This document shows, in pieces, positions 32,812 through 40,740 of a stretch of DNA of 54,332 nt. The notes under the pieces are model-generated. The model searched no databases, had not been told where the DNA came from, and was given only the letters and a program-made list of their open reading frames with translations. A program made the position numbers and the translations under genes. The stretch is from assembly GCA_025361365.1 (NCBI GenBank), contig JANYAM010000189.1:1-54332 (forward strand), in the 5' to 3' direction. The stretch comes from Opitutus sp. (lineage in GTDB: Bacteria; Verrucomicrobiota; Verrucomicrobiia; Opitutales; Opitutaceae). Each line of letters opens with the position of its first letter. Within the stretch, counting starts at the first letter, position 1.

Positions 32812-35274
32812 TCAGGCCCGCACGGTCACCGAACCGTCGGCCGCGATGGCCTGCTGGATTTTCGCAAAGACTGCGTTGACCTCGTCGTCCGTCAGCGTGC
32901 GCTCCGCCGAACGGAACGAAAGCGCGAAGGCCAGGCTCTTCTTTCCTTCCGGCAGGCCCTTGCCCGCGTAGACGTCAAAGACTGCCACGGATTCCACGGT
33001 AAAGGCCGCGCCTGCCGTCGCGGCGCGCGCCGCTTTCAGCAGCACGGTCCGCACCTCGTCAGCGTGGCGCGCGGCGTCGACGACGAGCGCCAGGTCGCGC
33101 AAGGCCGCCGGGAAAAGACTGAACGGCTGGTAACGACGGTGGCCGCCCGCCGCGGCCAGCTTGGCCGGGAGCAGCGCGAGCGTGCCCGCCCACACCTTGC
33201 CCTCGATGCCGGCGGCGCGCACCATGGCGAGGTTCAACAGGCCGAAGCGCGCGGTCCAGCCGTCCTTCATTTCGCCGGCCGCGGCCGACTGGCCTTCCTG
33301 CCAGCCCCAGAAGGCGCCGCGCACCGGGACCATTTCCTGCGCGGCGAGATCGATCCCGGCCGAGCGGGCGAGAATCTCCACATGGCGCTTCACCGCGTAG
33401 AAATCAGGCTCCGGCCGCGCGAGCCAGGCGCGGTCCTTCGGGTTGTGGCAAAGCACAAAACCCACCGCCACGCACTCCTGCACGGTGCCGTTGAGTTCCA
33501 TGAAGACGCGCCCCGTCTCGAACAGGCGCGCGGTCGCAACGCCGCGCGACTGGTTGAGCTTGAGCGACTCCATGATGCCGAGCACGAGCGTCGGCCGCAG
33601 GTGCGACTGGTCGTCGACAAAGGGATTCGCCAAGCCGAGTTCCTCGACCGCGGCGGCCGAGGCCCACGTGGCCAGTTCCTGCTTCGAGCGCAGCGTGTAG
33701 TTGACCACTTCATGAAAATGCTGCCCGACCAGGTAGTCGGTGGCCTGCCGGTTGAAGACCGCAATCGGATCGTCGTCGCCATCCACCAGCGCCGGGCCCG
33801 CGCTCACCTGCGGCGGGATGCGGTCCGTGCCGTAGATGCGCAGCACTTCCTCGACGAGGTCGATGGGTCGGTCGAGATCGCCGCGGTAACTCGGGATGCC
33901 CACGGTCCACTCAAGGCCCGCCTTGGTGTCGTGCTCCTCCTTGATCGGGAGGTGCAGGCCGTGGAAGGCGTCGCGCATCTCGTCGTCCGTGATGTCGAAA
34001 CCCACCTTGGCGCGGATGTAATGGGGCGCGACCGTGATCTCGCGTGACCACGGCCGGTCGCCGCCGACCGTGAAGGCCGGACCGACGACGGTGCCGCCGG
34101 CGGTCTCGAGGATGAGGTCGATCGCGCGCCGCGCGGCCTCGGCCGTGCCGTGCGGATCGACGCCGCGCTCGAAACGATAGGAGGAATCGGACGCCAGGCC
34201 CAGGCGCCGGGAGGTCCAGCGCACGGACTGCGGGCGGAAATAAGCCGCCTCCAGAATGATGTCGGTCGTCGTCGCGTCCACGCCCGCGTCGTGTCCGCCC
34301 ATGATGCCGGCCACGACGAGCGGCCGGGCCTCGTCGGCGATGACGAGCATGCGGCTGTTGAGCGCACGCTCCTTGCCGTCGAGCGTGACGAGCTTCTCGC
34401 CGTCGGTGGCGCGACGGACGACGATCTGCCGGCCGGCGATCTTCTTGGCGTCGAACACGTGCAGCGGCTGGCCGAGCTCGAGCATCACGTAGTTGCCGAC
34501 GTCGACGAGGTTGTTGATCGGGCGCAGGCCGACGGCGGCGAGGCGCTCCTGCATCCACGCGGGACTCGGGCCGACCTTCACGCCGGTGACAGCGATGCCG
34601 ACGTAGAGCGGGCAGTCCTCGGGCGCATCCACGCGGATGTTCGCAAGAATGTCGGGGCGTGAAGCCCCTCCCACCTTGCCGTTGAATTTGATCGCCGGGA
34701 ACTGCAGCTCGGTCCGCAACCACGCGGAGAGCTCGCGGGCCATGCCGATGTGGCAAAGTGCATCGGGACGGTTCGGCGTGACCTCGATGTCGAACACGGT
34801 ATCGCCATCCGGCATTACCTTATTCAGCGCTTCGCCGATCGGCGCATCCGGCGCGAGGATCAGGAGGCCGGAGTGATCACCGCTCAGGCCGAGTTCATCG
34901 GCGGCGCACATCATGCCGTCCGACTGCTGGCCGCGGATCTTGGATTGCTTGATCTTGAAATCACCGGGCAGCACGGCGCCGGGCAGCGCCACGGGCACGC
35001 GGTGGCCGGCATCGCAGTTGGCGGCGCCGCAGACGATGGTGCGGATGCCGCCGTGGGCGGGGCCGACCTCGACCGTGCAGACCGACAGCTTGTCGGCGTT
35101 CGGGTGCTTGGCGCGGGTCTTGATCTCGCCGACCACGACGTTCTCGAGCGGCGGCAGGCCGGTGGTCTGCACGCCCTCGACCTCGAAGCCGAGGAAGGTG
35201 ATGGCGCGCTGCAGCTCCTCGGTGGTGGAGTAGAGGCGGACGTATTGCCGGAGCCAGTTGCGGGAGATTTTCAC
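32812..35274 (-). CDS. pheT: Phenylalanyl-tRNA synthetase beta subunit (GTG start)
   Basis: 820 residues. The start is placed at the GTG at 35274 because it gives the family opening MKISRNWLRQYV; the longer frame (from 35328) runs into the repeat. Domains in order: tRNA-binding domain near the N-terminus (about 40-150), B3/B4 region, B5 domain, catalytic-like core, and a C-terminal ferredoxin-fold anticodon-binding domain ending ADGSVTVRA. It lies 75 nt downstream of pheS, with a palindrome in the gap. Confidence 0.97.
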   Translation of the reverse strand: MKISRNWLRQYVRLYSTTEELQRAITFLGFEVEGVQTTGLPPLENVVVGEIKTRAKHPNADKLSVCTVEVGPAHGGIRTIVCGAANCDAGHRVPVALPGAVLPGDFKIKQSKIRGQQSDGMMCAADELGLSGDHSGLLILAPDAPIGEALNKVMPDGDTVFDIEVTPNRPDALCHIGMARELSAWLRTELQFPAIKFNGKVGGASRPDILANIRVDAPEDCPLYVGIAVTGVKVGPSPAWMQERLAAVGLRPINNLVDVGNYVMLELGQPLHVFDAKKIAGRQIVVRRATDGEKLVTLDGKERALNSRMLVIADEARPLVVAGIMGGHDAGVDATTTDIILEAAYFRPQSVRWTSRRLGLASDSSYRFERGVDPHGTAEAARRAIDLILETAGGTVVGPAFTVGGDRPWSREITVAPHYIRAKVGFDITDDEMRDAFHGLHLPIKEEHDTKAGLEWTVGIPSYRGDLDRPIDLVEEVLRIYGTDRIPPQVSAGPALVDGDDDPIAVFNRQATDYLVGQHFHEVVNYTLRSKQELATWASAAAVEELGLANPFVDDQSHLRPTLVLGIMESLKLNQSRGVATARLFETGRVFMELNGTVQECVAVGFVLCHNPKDRAWLARPEPDFYAVKRHVEILARSAGIDLAAQEMVPVRGAFWGWQEGQSAAAGEMKDGWTARFGLLNLAMVRAAGIEGKVWAGTLALLPAKLAAAGGHRRYQPFSLFPAALRDLALVVDAARHADEVRTVLLKAARAATAGAAFTVESVAVFDVYAGKGLPEGKKSLAFALSFRSAERTLTDDEVNAVFAKIQQAIAADGSVTVRA

Positions 35275-35290
35275 GGAGCGAAAGAGTTGG

Positions 35291-35344
35291 TGTAGGGGCG
35301 CCGCTTGACGGCGCCCGCGGGCGTCCACGAGGGACGCCCCTACA
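35291..35344. repeat. Palindromic TGTAG-type repeat between pheS and pheT
   Basis: TGTAGGGG (35291-35298) pairs with CCCCTACA (35337-35344). Inside are two hairpins, GGCGCCG/CGGCGCC (35297-35303 with 35309-35315) and GGGCGTCC/GGACGCCC (35319-35326 with 35332-35339). It is inserted between pheS and pheT, where it could attenuate or stabilise the transcript. Confidence 0.9.
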
Positions 35345-35348
35345 TGAT

Positions 35349-36392
35349 TCAGGCAAATTGTTTCAGGAAGCGCAGGTCGTTTTGGTAGAAGTAGCGGATG
35401 TCATCGATGCCATACATCAGCATCGCGAGGCGCTCGAGGCCCATGCCGAAGGCGTAGCCGCTCCAGACGTTGGGATCGTAACCGACGCCCTCGAAGACGA
35501 GCGGGTCGACCATGCCGCAGCCGCCGATCTCGATCCAGGGCTTGTTGACCTTGGGCAGGTGCTGGGCGGAGAGGTCCACCTCGAAACTCGGCTCGGTGTA
35601 GCCGAAGTAGTGCGGGCGGAAGCGGGTCTTCGTGTCCTTGCCAAGCAGCGAGGCGAAGATGTAGTCGAGCAGCGCCTTCAGGTCGCGCACGGTGACGTTC
35701 TTGTCGACGTAGAGGCACTCGATCTGGTGGAAGTTGGCGCTGTGCGTGGCGTCGGAGGTGTCGCGGCGGTAGACGCGGCCCGGCGAAACGACGCGGATGG
35801 GCGGCGAGCCCTTGAGCATGGTGCGGATCTGCACCGAGGAGGTGTGGGTGCGCAGCAGGTATTTTTCCTCTGGCGTCTTCTTCGTGATATTGCCGAAGCG
35901 TGACTTCTCCGGGAAATAGAACGTGTCCTGGGCATCACGCGCCGGGTGATCGGGCGGCGTGTTGAGGGCGTCGAAACAGTAATATTCGGTCTCGACCTCG
36001 GGGCCCTCGACGACGGTGAAGCCGGCCTTGCGGAGGATGCGGCACATTTCATCGCGCACGAGCGTGAGCGGATGCGAGGTGCCCGGGCCGGCGTCGGGCG
36101 ACGGCAGTGTGGGGTCGATGGCGGGCCCGAGCTGGGCGTTGATCTCGGCGTCGCCGAGGCGCTGGAGCGTGGCGTCGAGCTGGACCTGGAGCTGCGCCTT
36201 GGCCTCGTTGATGAGCTTGCCCATGGCGGGGCGCTCCTCCTTCGGCACGGTGCCCATCTGCTTCATCAGCGCGGTGAACTCGCCGTTCGGGCCGACGTAG
36301 CGCGCCTTGGCGGCCTCGAAGTCGGCGCGCGTCTTCAGCGACGGGAGCTCGGCCGTGGCCTTGGCGAGGAGGGCAGTGAGGGTGGCTTGCAT
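35349..36392 (-). CDS. pheS: Phenylalanyl-tRNA synthetase alpha subunit
   Basis: 347 residues. The N-terminal coiled-coil domain (about 1-90) is followed by the class II catalytic core: FDALNTPPDHPARD, motif 2 (SPGRVYRRDTSDATHSANFHQIE) and motif 3 (GYAFGMGLERLAMLMYGIDDIR). It attaches phenylalanine to tRNA(Phe). The gene is in the order rpmI, rplT, GxxExxY gene, pheS, pheT on the minus strand, so the GxxExxY insertion separates pheS from rplT. A repeat arm begins about 10 nt upstream of the pheS start. Confidence 0.98.
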   Translation of the reverse strand: MQATLTALLAKATAELPSLKTRADFEAAKARYVGPNGEFTALMKQMGTVPKEERPAMGKLINEAKAQLQVQLDATLQRLGDAEINAQLGPAIDPTLPSPDAGPGTSHPLTLVRDEMCRILRKAGFTVVEGPEVETEYYCFDALNTPPDHPARDAQDTFYFPEKSRFGNITKKTPEEKYLLRTHTSSVQIRTMLKGSPPIRVVSPGRVYRRDTSDATHSANFHQIECLYVDKNVTVRDLKALLDYIFASLLGKDTKTRFRPHYFGYTEPSFEVDLSAQHLPKVNKPWIEIGGCGMVDPLVFEGVGYDPNVWSGYAFGMGLERLAMLMYGIDDIRYFYQNDLRFLKQFA

Positions 36393-36402
36393 CAGGAGAT
36401 TT

Positions 36403-36432
36403 TGGACAGAATGAACAAAATGGACAGAATCA
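36403..36432. repeat. Left arm of 9-bp-periodic inverted repeat bracketing a GxxExxY gene
   Basis: The stretch contains TGGACAGAATGAACAAAATG and is the approximate inverse of 36820-36845. The stop codon of the GxxExxY gene (36430-36432) lies at its inner edge. Confidence 0.82.
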
Positions 36433-36819
36433 GGACTGAGGATTTGCAGTTGGCTGGTAGACGCGAAACTTCTTTTTGAATTCGAGCCGCGAGGCGCCGA
36501 AATTCAACACCAAGCCCTCATCCAGGCCGGTTGCCGTCAGGTAATTGACCAACTGAACTTCATGGACTGGCACCAAGGCCTGCACCGCCTTGTTCTCAAT
36601 CAACACTGCCTTGTTCACGAGCATATCCGCATCAAAGGTCCCGACCACGATGCCGTCATACCTGACTTGCAGCCTTACCTCCAACTCCACGTCGATACCG
36701 GCTGTTCGCAGCTCATGGGCCAAGGCGTTTTGATAGACTGACTCCAAAAAGCCTGGCCCGAGCACAGAATGAACCTTCATGGCGCAACCAATGACCTGGC
36801 CGGCCAGATCGTAGCTCAT
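36430..36819 (-). CDS. GxxExxY protein, PD-(D/E)xK nuclease-like
   Basis: 129 residues counted from the ATG at 36819 (MSYDLAGQVIG). G23-FL-E26-SV-Y29 is the signature. D65, E75 and K77 in FDADMLVNKAVLIENKA repeat the D-x9-ExK pattern of the paralog at 23001. Two further in-frame ATGs at 36828 and 36837 fall in the right-hand 9-bp repeat, so the repeat itself could supply alternative starts (MNRMDKM). The stop codon lies at the edge of the left repeat. The gene sits downstream of the rplT terminator and upstream of pheS. Function is unknown. Confidence 0.88.
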   Translation of the reverse strand: MSYDLAGQVIGCAMKVHSVLGPGFLESVYQNALAHELRTAGIDVELEVRLQVRYDGIVVGTFDADMLVNKAVLIENKAVQALVPVHEVQLVNYLTATGLDEGLVLNFGASRLEFKKKFRVYQPTANPQS

Positions 36820-36845
36820 TTTGTCCATTCTGTTCATTCTGTCAG
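36820..36845. repeat. Right arm of 9-bp-periodic inverted repeat bracketing a GxxExxY gene
   Basis: On the minus strand it reads as 9-bp steps AGAATGAAC, AGAATGGAC, AAAATGAGC, each with an in-frame ATG leading into the GxxExxY gene. It is the inverse of the arm at 36403-36432. Confidence 0.82.
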
Positions 36846-36846
36846 A

Positions 36847-36882
36847 AAATAAAAAGGACGGGCCCGCGGGGAGCCCGTCCTT
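36847..36882 (-). terminator. Rho-independent terminator after rplT
   Basis: On the minus strand AAGGACGGGC (36882-36873) pairs with GCCCGTCCTT (36863-36854), followed by a TTTTTATTTT stretch. It ends the rpmI-rplT transcript, so the GxxExxY gene and pheS lie beyond a terminator. Confidence 0.9.
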
Positions 36883-36936
36883 CACTGAAATGGTCTTTTT
36901 GACCGGAAGGCGAGCCTCCAAAGGCCCGCCGGTGCG

Positions 36937-37311
36937 TCAGGCCTTGGCGGCCTTGGACTTCAGCGCGGCCTGGGCCTGCTTGATGAGGCTGGCAAACGCC
37001 GTGGCGTCGGCGATCGCGATCTCGGAGAGCTGGCGACGGTCGAGCTGGATGTTGGCGGCCTTGAGGCCCTCGATGAAGCGGCTGTAGGAGATGCCGGCCT
37101 CGCGGCAGGCCGCGTTCAACCGCACGATCCAGAGGGCGCGCATGTTCGCCTTCTTCTTCTTGCGGTCGATGTAGGCGTATTGCCAGGCGTGCTGCACCGC
37201 TTCCTTGGCGTAGCGGTAGAGCTTGGATTTGTTGCCGAAATAGCCCTTGGCGTATTTCAGCACTTTCTTGCGGCGCTTGCGCGACGCGGGGGAGTTAGTG
37301 ACACGAGCCAT
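36937..37311 (-). CDS. rplT: Ribosomal protein L20
   Basis: 124 residues, a small, Lys/Arg-rich large-subunit protein that binds 23S rRNA early in assembly. Opening MARVTNSPASRKRRKKVLKYAKGY and the later ALWIVRLNAACREAGISYSRFI are characteristic. It lies 84 nt downstream of rpmI. In many bacteria infC precedes these genes; here it is absent upstream, where a tRNA cluster starts. Confidence 0.98.
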   Translation of the reverse strand: MARVTNSPASRKRRKKVLKYAKGYFGNKSKLYRYAKEAVQHAWQYAYIDRKKKKANMRALWIVRLNAACREAGISYSRFIEGLKAANIQLDRRQLSEIAIADATAFASLIKQAQAALKSKAAKA

Positions 37312-37395
37312 GTTATTAGGTGGTTTTAGTGCCGGCGGGTCGTCTCGTTAGGATTCACCCGCCAGGCAAGTTATGGTTTTTGCGCTTCGGTTTGC

Positions 37396-37593
37396 TTACC
37401 GGAGACCGGTGGGCAGACAGCGGAGCAGCGGCTTCGCATGGCCAGGGGCCACGAGCTTGTCGCGGGAGGCACGTCGTTTGGACTTCGTGCTCTTCGCGGC
37501 CAGCAGGTGACGGAAGCCAGGCGTGCGGCGGATCAGCTTTCCGGTGGCGGAAATCTTGAAGCGCTTGGCAACGGACTTTTTGGTCTTTTGCAT
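37396..37593 (-). CDS. rpmI: Ribosomal protein L35
   Basis: 65 residues, highly basic: MQKTKKSVAKRFKISATGK opens the family pattern, with HLLAAKSTKSKRR in the middle. It belongs to the large subunit and is co-transcribed with rplT. The upstream intergenic region of about 240 nt (to tRNA-Lys) has a GC-rich hairpin candidate at about 37695-37710 (GCCCC/GGGGC around TACA), which could take part in leader control. That is unproven. Confidence 0.97.
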   Translation of the reverse strand: MQKTKKSVAKRFKISATGKLIRRTPGFRHLLAAKSTKSKRRASRDKLVAPGHAKPLLRCLPTGLR

Positions 37594-37793
37594 GGGAGGA
37601 GTGGCCGAAAACAGAGCACGCGCGCAGGCTTGGCAAGAGTTTTGTCCAACAAAGTGCGGGGCGCCGGAAACACCCGCCTAACTCCGCCCCCCGCAGGCCC
37701 CTACAGGGGCGGGGCGCCGGGCCCGCCGGCCCTCGTCGTCGCACGCCTTTTTCCGAGGGAAAATCGCGGCGGCGGCAAAACCGGGAAATGTCG

Positions 37794-37820
37794 TTGACAT
37801 GGCCCGGGCGATAATAACTT
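37794..37820 (+). promoter_or_regulatory. Candidate promoter of the tRNA cluster
   Basis: A perfect -35 hexamer TTGACA (37794-37799) is followed by the AT-rich GATAATAACTT, about 20 nt before tRNA-Lys. The best-spaced -10 (TAACTT, 15-nt spacer) is weak, so this is only a candidate. Confidence 0.35.
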
Positions 37821-37837
37821 TTGCCCCTTCGTTTTTT

Positions 37838-37912
<75 letters not shown>

Positions 37913-37961
37913 ATTTCTGTTTTTTGCCAGTCACTTTGGTTCAGTTGCGCAGCAACGCCTC

Positions 37962-38036
37962 GCCGGCGTAGCTCAACGGTAGAGCACCTGTTTTGTAAAC
38001 AGGCGGTTGCGGGTTCGAATCCCATCGCCGGCTCCA
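37962..38036 (+). tRNA. tRNA-Thr (anticodon TGT)
   Basis: Acceptor GCCGGCG pairs with CGCCGGC, anticodon stem CCTGT/ACAGG encloses TTTGTAA (anticodon TGT), T-arm GGGTTCGAATCCC, and CCA is encoded. It lies 49 nt downstream of tRNA-Lys. Confidence 0.96.
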
Positions 38037-38095
38037 TTTTTCCGTCGGTCATGCGCGAACGAGACCCGCTGAAGCGCACGCAAAAGATTGATCAC

Positions 38096-38169
38096 TGCCC
38101 GATGGTGTAATGGTAGCACGAACGACTCTGACTCGTTCTGTCTAGGTTCGACTCCTAGTCGGGCAGCCA
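38096..38169 (+). tRNA. tRNA-Gln (anticodon CTG)
   Basis: Acceptor TGCCCGA pairs with TCGGGCA, anticodon stem AACGA/TCGTT encloses CTCTGAC (anticodon CTG), and CCA is encoded at 38167-38169. A possible substrate of the transamidation route, as gatCAB is also in this window. Confidence 0.96.
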
Positions 38170-38424
38170 ATCAATCCTGAACTGTCATTAATTTTTCAGC
38201 GGCACTAACAAAGCGCATTGACACTCCAAAGTGAATCTCGGCAACATTTCGTTCCCCGATATATTTTGGTCACATTGCTTCCGCTTCCCCACTCCTTTTT
38301 CCCCTCGCCGTGCAACCGGTGCCGGCGATAATGTGTCTACTTCTGGCGCGCTGCTTGCTTCACGCTTTCTGATTTTCCAATAAGGAATATTACCCACGGT
38401 TAAACCAATCATCCCACACGCACT

Positions 38425-39111
38425 ATGATCACCGCATCCCTGCCCTTGGCGATTCTGCTTACTAACCCGGACGGCAGCCCCATGACCTCCATGGAGCTCT
38501 TCAAGCATGGCGGCCCCATCATGTGGCCCATTCTGGTTGTGTCGTTCCTCCTGATCACGGTCGCCATCGAGCGCGTGCTCTTCATCGTCCGCGAAAATCG
38601 CCGCCGCGAGCCCGAGCTCGTCGACAAGATGCTCGAGAAGGTCGAGGCCAATGACATCGACGGCGCCGTCGAGCTGGGCAAGAAGAGCCAGGACTACGTG
38701 GCCCGCATCCTCGTCTACGCCCTCACCCACAAGGAGCACTCCCTCGGCAACGCCTTCACCCGCGCCGCCAGCCAGGAGATGCAGCGCTTCGCCCAAGGCC
38801 TCCCGACCCTCGACACCTGCATCACCGCCGCGCCGCTCCTCGGCCTCCTCGGCACTGTGACCGGCATGATGGGCACCTTCGCCGCGCTGAACAGCGGCAG
38901 CGGTGACATCGGCTCGGCCGCCACCAAGATCACCGGCGGCGTCGCCGAGGCGCTCATCGCCACGATGTGCGGTCTGGCCATCGCCATCATGGGCCTCCTG
39001 CCCTTCAATTATCTCAACGCCCGTTCGGAAGAGGCCCGTCACGACATCGAGGACGCCTCCAACTCGCTCGAGATCATCATCAACAAGGCCGAGAGCGCCA
39101 AGAGCCGCTGA
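38425..39111 (+). CDS. exbB: MotA/TolQ/ExbB-family proton channel protein
   Basis: 228 residues with three membrane segments: IMWPILVVSFLLITVAIERVL (about 32-52), TAAPLLGLLGTVTGMMGTF (about 132-150), and LIATMCGLAIAIMGLL (about 176-193). The second contains the typical LGLLGTVTGM of ExbB and TolQ. It would form, with ExbD, the proton-driven channel that energises TonB. First of a same-strand series exbB-exbD-exbD-tonB-TPR and two coiled-coil genes. Upstream is about 255 nt of intergenic DNA with no clear feature except the start region. Confidence 0.95.
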   Translation: MITASLPLAILLTNPDGSPMTSMELFKHGGPIMWPILVVSFLLITVAIERVLFIVRENRRREPELVDKMLEKVEANDIDGAVELGKKSQDYVARILVYALTHKEHSLGNAFTRAASQEMQRFAQGLPTLDTCITAAPLLGLLGTVTGMMGTFAALNSGSGDIGSAATKITGGVAEALIATMCGLAIAIMGLLPFNYLNARSEEARHDIEDASNSLEIIINKAESAKSR

Positions 39112-39155
39112 GCGCCCCGGCCCTCACGACTTTCAACCTCTAATCCCTTACTGTC

Positions 39156-39575
39156 ATGCACGGTGGCGGAGGCGGCACAGGCCCAGGCGGCAAGAAAAGG
39201 GCACGCATTGAGATCATCCCTCTCATTGACGTCATCTTCTTCCTGCTCGCAACATTCGTTCTGTTCACGCTCTCGCTGAACAAGTCCAACGGCATCAGCG
39301 TCAAGCTGCCGACGGCGATCACCAGCGTGCCCCGCGACCCGAACGGCACCGTCACCATCAGCGTGACCGACGAGGGCTCCGTCGCGTGGAACAAGGACAT
39401 CATCACCCTCGACGAGTTCACCCAGCGCCTCCTCCAGTTCAAGCGGGAGCAGCCGGACGGCCGCATCCTCATCAACGGCGACGAGCGTGCGTTCTTCGCC
39501 CAGGCCGTCTACGTCTTCGACGAGGCCCGCAAGGCGGGGTTCACCCGGGTGTATGTGGAAACCCACGTCAAGTAA
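39156..39575 (+). CDS. exbD: ExbD/TolR-family protein (first copy)
   Basis: 139 residues with a Gly-rich, basic N-terminus (HGGGGGTGPGGKKRARIEI), one membrane segment (PLIDVIFFLLATFVLFTLSL, including the key Asp in LIDV), and a periplasmic domain ending GFTRVYVETHVK. In ExbD/TolR that Asp lies in the proton path. A second, similar protein follows 59 nt downstream; the two share the same membrane block almost residue for residue. Confidence 0.95.
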   Translation: MHGGGGGTGPGGKKRARIEIIPLIDVIFFLLATFVLFTLSLNKSNGISVKLPTAITSVPRDPNGTVTISVTDEGSVAWNKDIITLDEFTQRLLQFKREQPDGRILINGDERAFFAQAVYVFDEARKAGFTRVYVETHVK

Positions 39576-39634
39576 GCCCGCCCTAACAAACCGATTTCTT
39601 GCGCGTCTAATCACTACCGAACGCAGCCCTTAAA

Positions 39635-40075
39635 ATGGAAGGTACCAAAATCAAACTCCCGGCCCGCAAGAAGGCGCGCATTGAGATCATCCCCCTCATT
39701 GACGTCATCTTCTTCCTGCTGGCGACCTTCGTCTTGTTCACCCTTTCGCTGAATCGCATCCAGTCCGTGCCGGTGGACATGCCCGTGCCGAACGCTGATC
39801 AGAAGCCGCCACCGGAGGATGACAGTGTCACCATCCAGGTTTCCGCCGACGACTCCCTCTTCTGGAACAAGGACCCGATGCAGATGGTTGACCTCCCCAG
39901 CCGGATCACGGCCTACAAGTCCCAGATGGACTCCTCGGGCAAGGAAGCCCGCGTCCTGATCGCCGGCGACGAAAAGGCCCGCTTCGGCGCCACCGTCCAG
40001 GTCCTGGATGAGGTCCGCAAGGCCGGCATCGACAAATTCTCGGTCGAAACCCGCACCCGCCCGACGGGCAAATAA
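39635..40075 (+). CDS. exbD: ExbD/TolR-family protein (second copy)
   Basis: 146 residues. The core RIEIIPLIDVIFFLLATFVL is the same as in the first copy, while the periplasmic part differs (VPVDMPVPNADQKPPPEDD). The two copies probably form a mixed dimer beside ExbB, as suggested for other ExbB-ExbD-ExbD systems. A 5-nt spacer separates it from tonB. Confidence 0.95.
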   Translation: MEGTKIKLPARKKARIEIIPLIDVIFFLLATFVLFTLSLNRIQSVPVDMPVPNADQKPPPEDDSVTIQVSADDSLFWNKDPMQMVDLPSRITAYKSQMDSSGKEARVLIAGDEKARFGATVQVLDEVRKAGIDKFSVETRTRPTGK

Positions 40076-40080
40076 GCGCC

Positions 40081-40740
40081 ATGAACAAAGATCTCATCAT
40101 CGGCCTGCTGGTCTCCGTCGCGGTCCATCTCATCGCCCTGAATCCGTTTTCGGGCAAACAGCCGCCGCCGAAGCGCGAGGCCCTCGCGAAGGATGAAGTC
40201 GTGCAGATGGTCATGCCCGACCTGCCGGACGATGACGAAAAGAAGGTCGAGGAACTCGACGAGCAGCCCATGGAAAATGTCATGGCCCCGCCGAGCCTTG
40301 TGGATCTTCCGACGGTTGTGCCGGTGAACGCCTTCACGCAGCCCCTCCAGCCGCCCCCGCCCCCGGGCATGACGGCCAACAAGGGTGCCATCAACATCCC
40401 GGTTAACCCGCCCGGCGCCAACTTCGGCCGAGGCATCAAGGATCTTTTCGACATCAACAACCTCGACCAGAAGCCGGTCGCCCGCGTCCAGAACCCGCCG
40501 CAGTATCCCTACGAGATGAGCCGCGCCGGCATCAGCGGCGAGGTCGCGGTCGAGTTCATCATCAATTCCAGCGGCGACGTGGTGGAGACCCGCGTCATCC
40601 GCTCCTCCCACCGTGAGTTCGAGGTGCCGGCCATGCAGGCTGTGCAAAAGTGGAAGTTTAAGCCCGGCCGCAAGGGCGGCAAGGCGGTCGCCACCAAGGC
40701 CTCCCAGCTCATCGAGTTCAATCTCGAGGATAACAAATGA
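40081..40740 (+). CDS. tonB: TonB-like protein
   Basis: 219 residues. A short N-terminal membrane anchor (LIIGLLVSVAVHLIAL) is followed by a Pro- and acid-rich region (about 20-130), and a C-terminal TonB domain (about 138-215; YPYEMSRAGISGEVAVEFII, AVQKWKFKPG). It would transmit the proton-motive force to outer-membrane receptors. The Pro-rich part is shorter than in classical TonB. It overlaps the next gene in ATGA. Confidence 0.92.
   Translation: MNKDLIIGLLVSVAVHLIALNPFSGKQPPPKREALAKDEVVQMVMPDLPDDDEKKVEELDEQPMENVMAPPSLVDLPTVVPVNAFTQPLQPPPPPGMTANKGAINIPVNPPGANFGRGIKDLFDINNLDQKPVARVQNPPQYPYEMSRAGISGEVAVEFIINSSGDVVETRVIRSSHREFEVPAMQAVQKWKFKPGRKGGKAVATKASQLIEFNLEDNK

Noticed and set aside
22846-36845. 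CRISPR array
   Set aside because: Repeats are hairpins scattered at single sites, with no regular array of repeats and unique spacers, and no cas gene.
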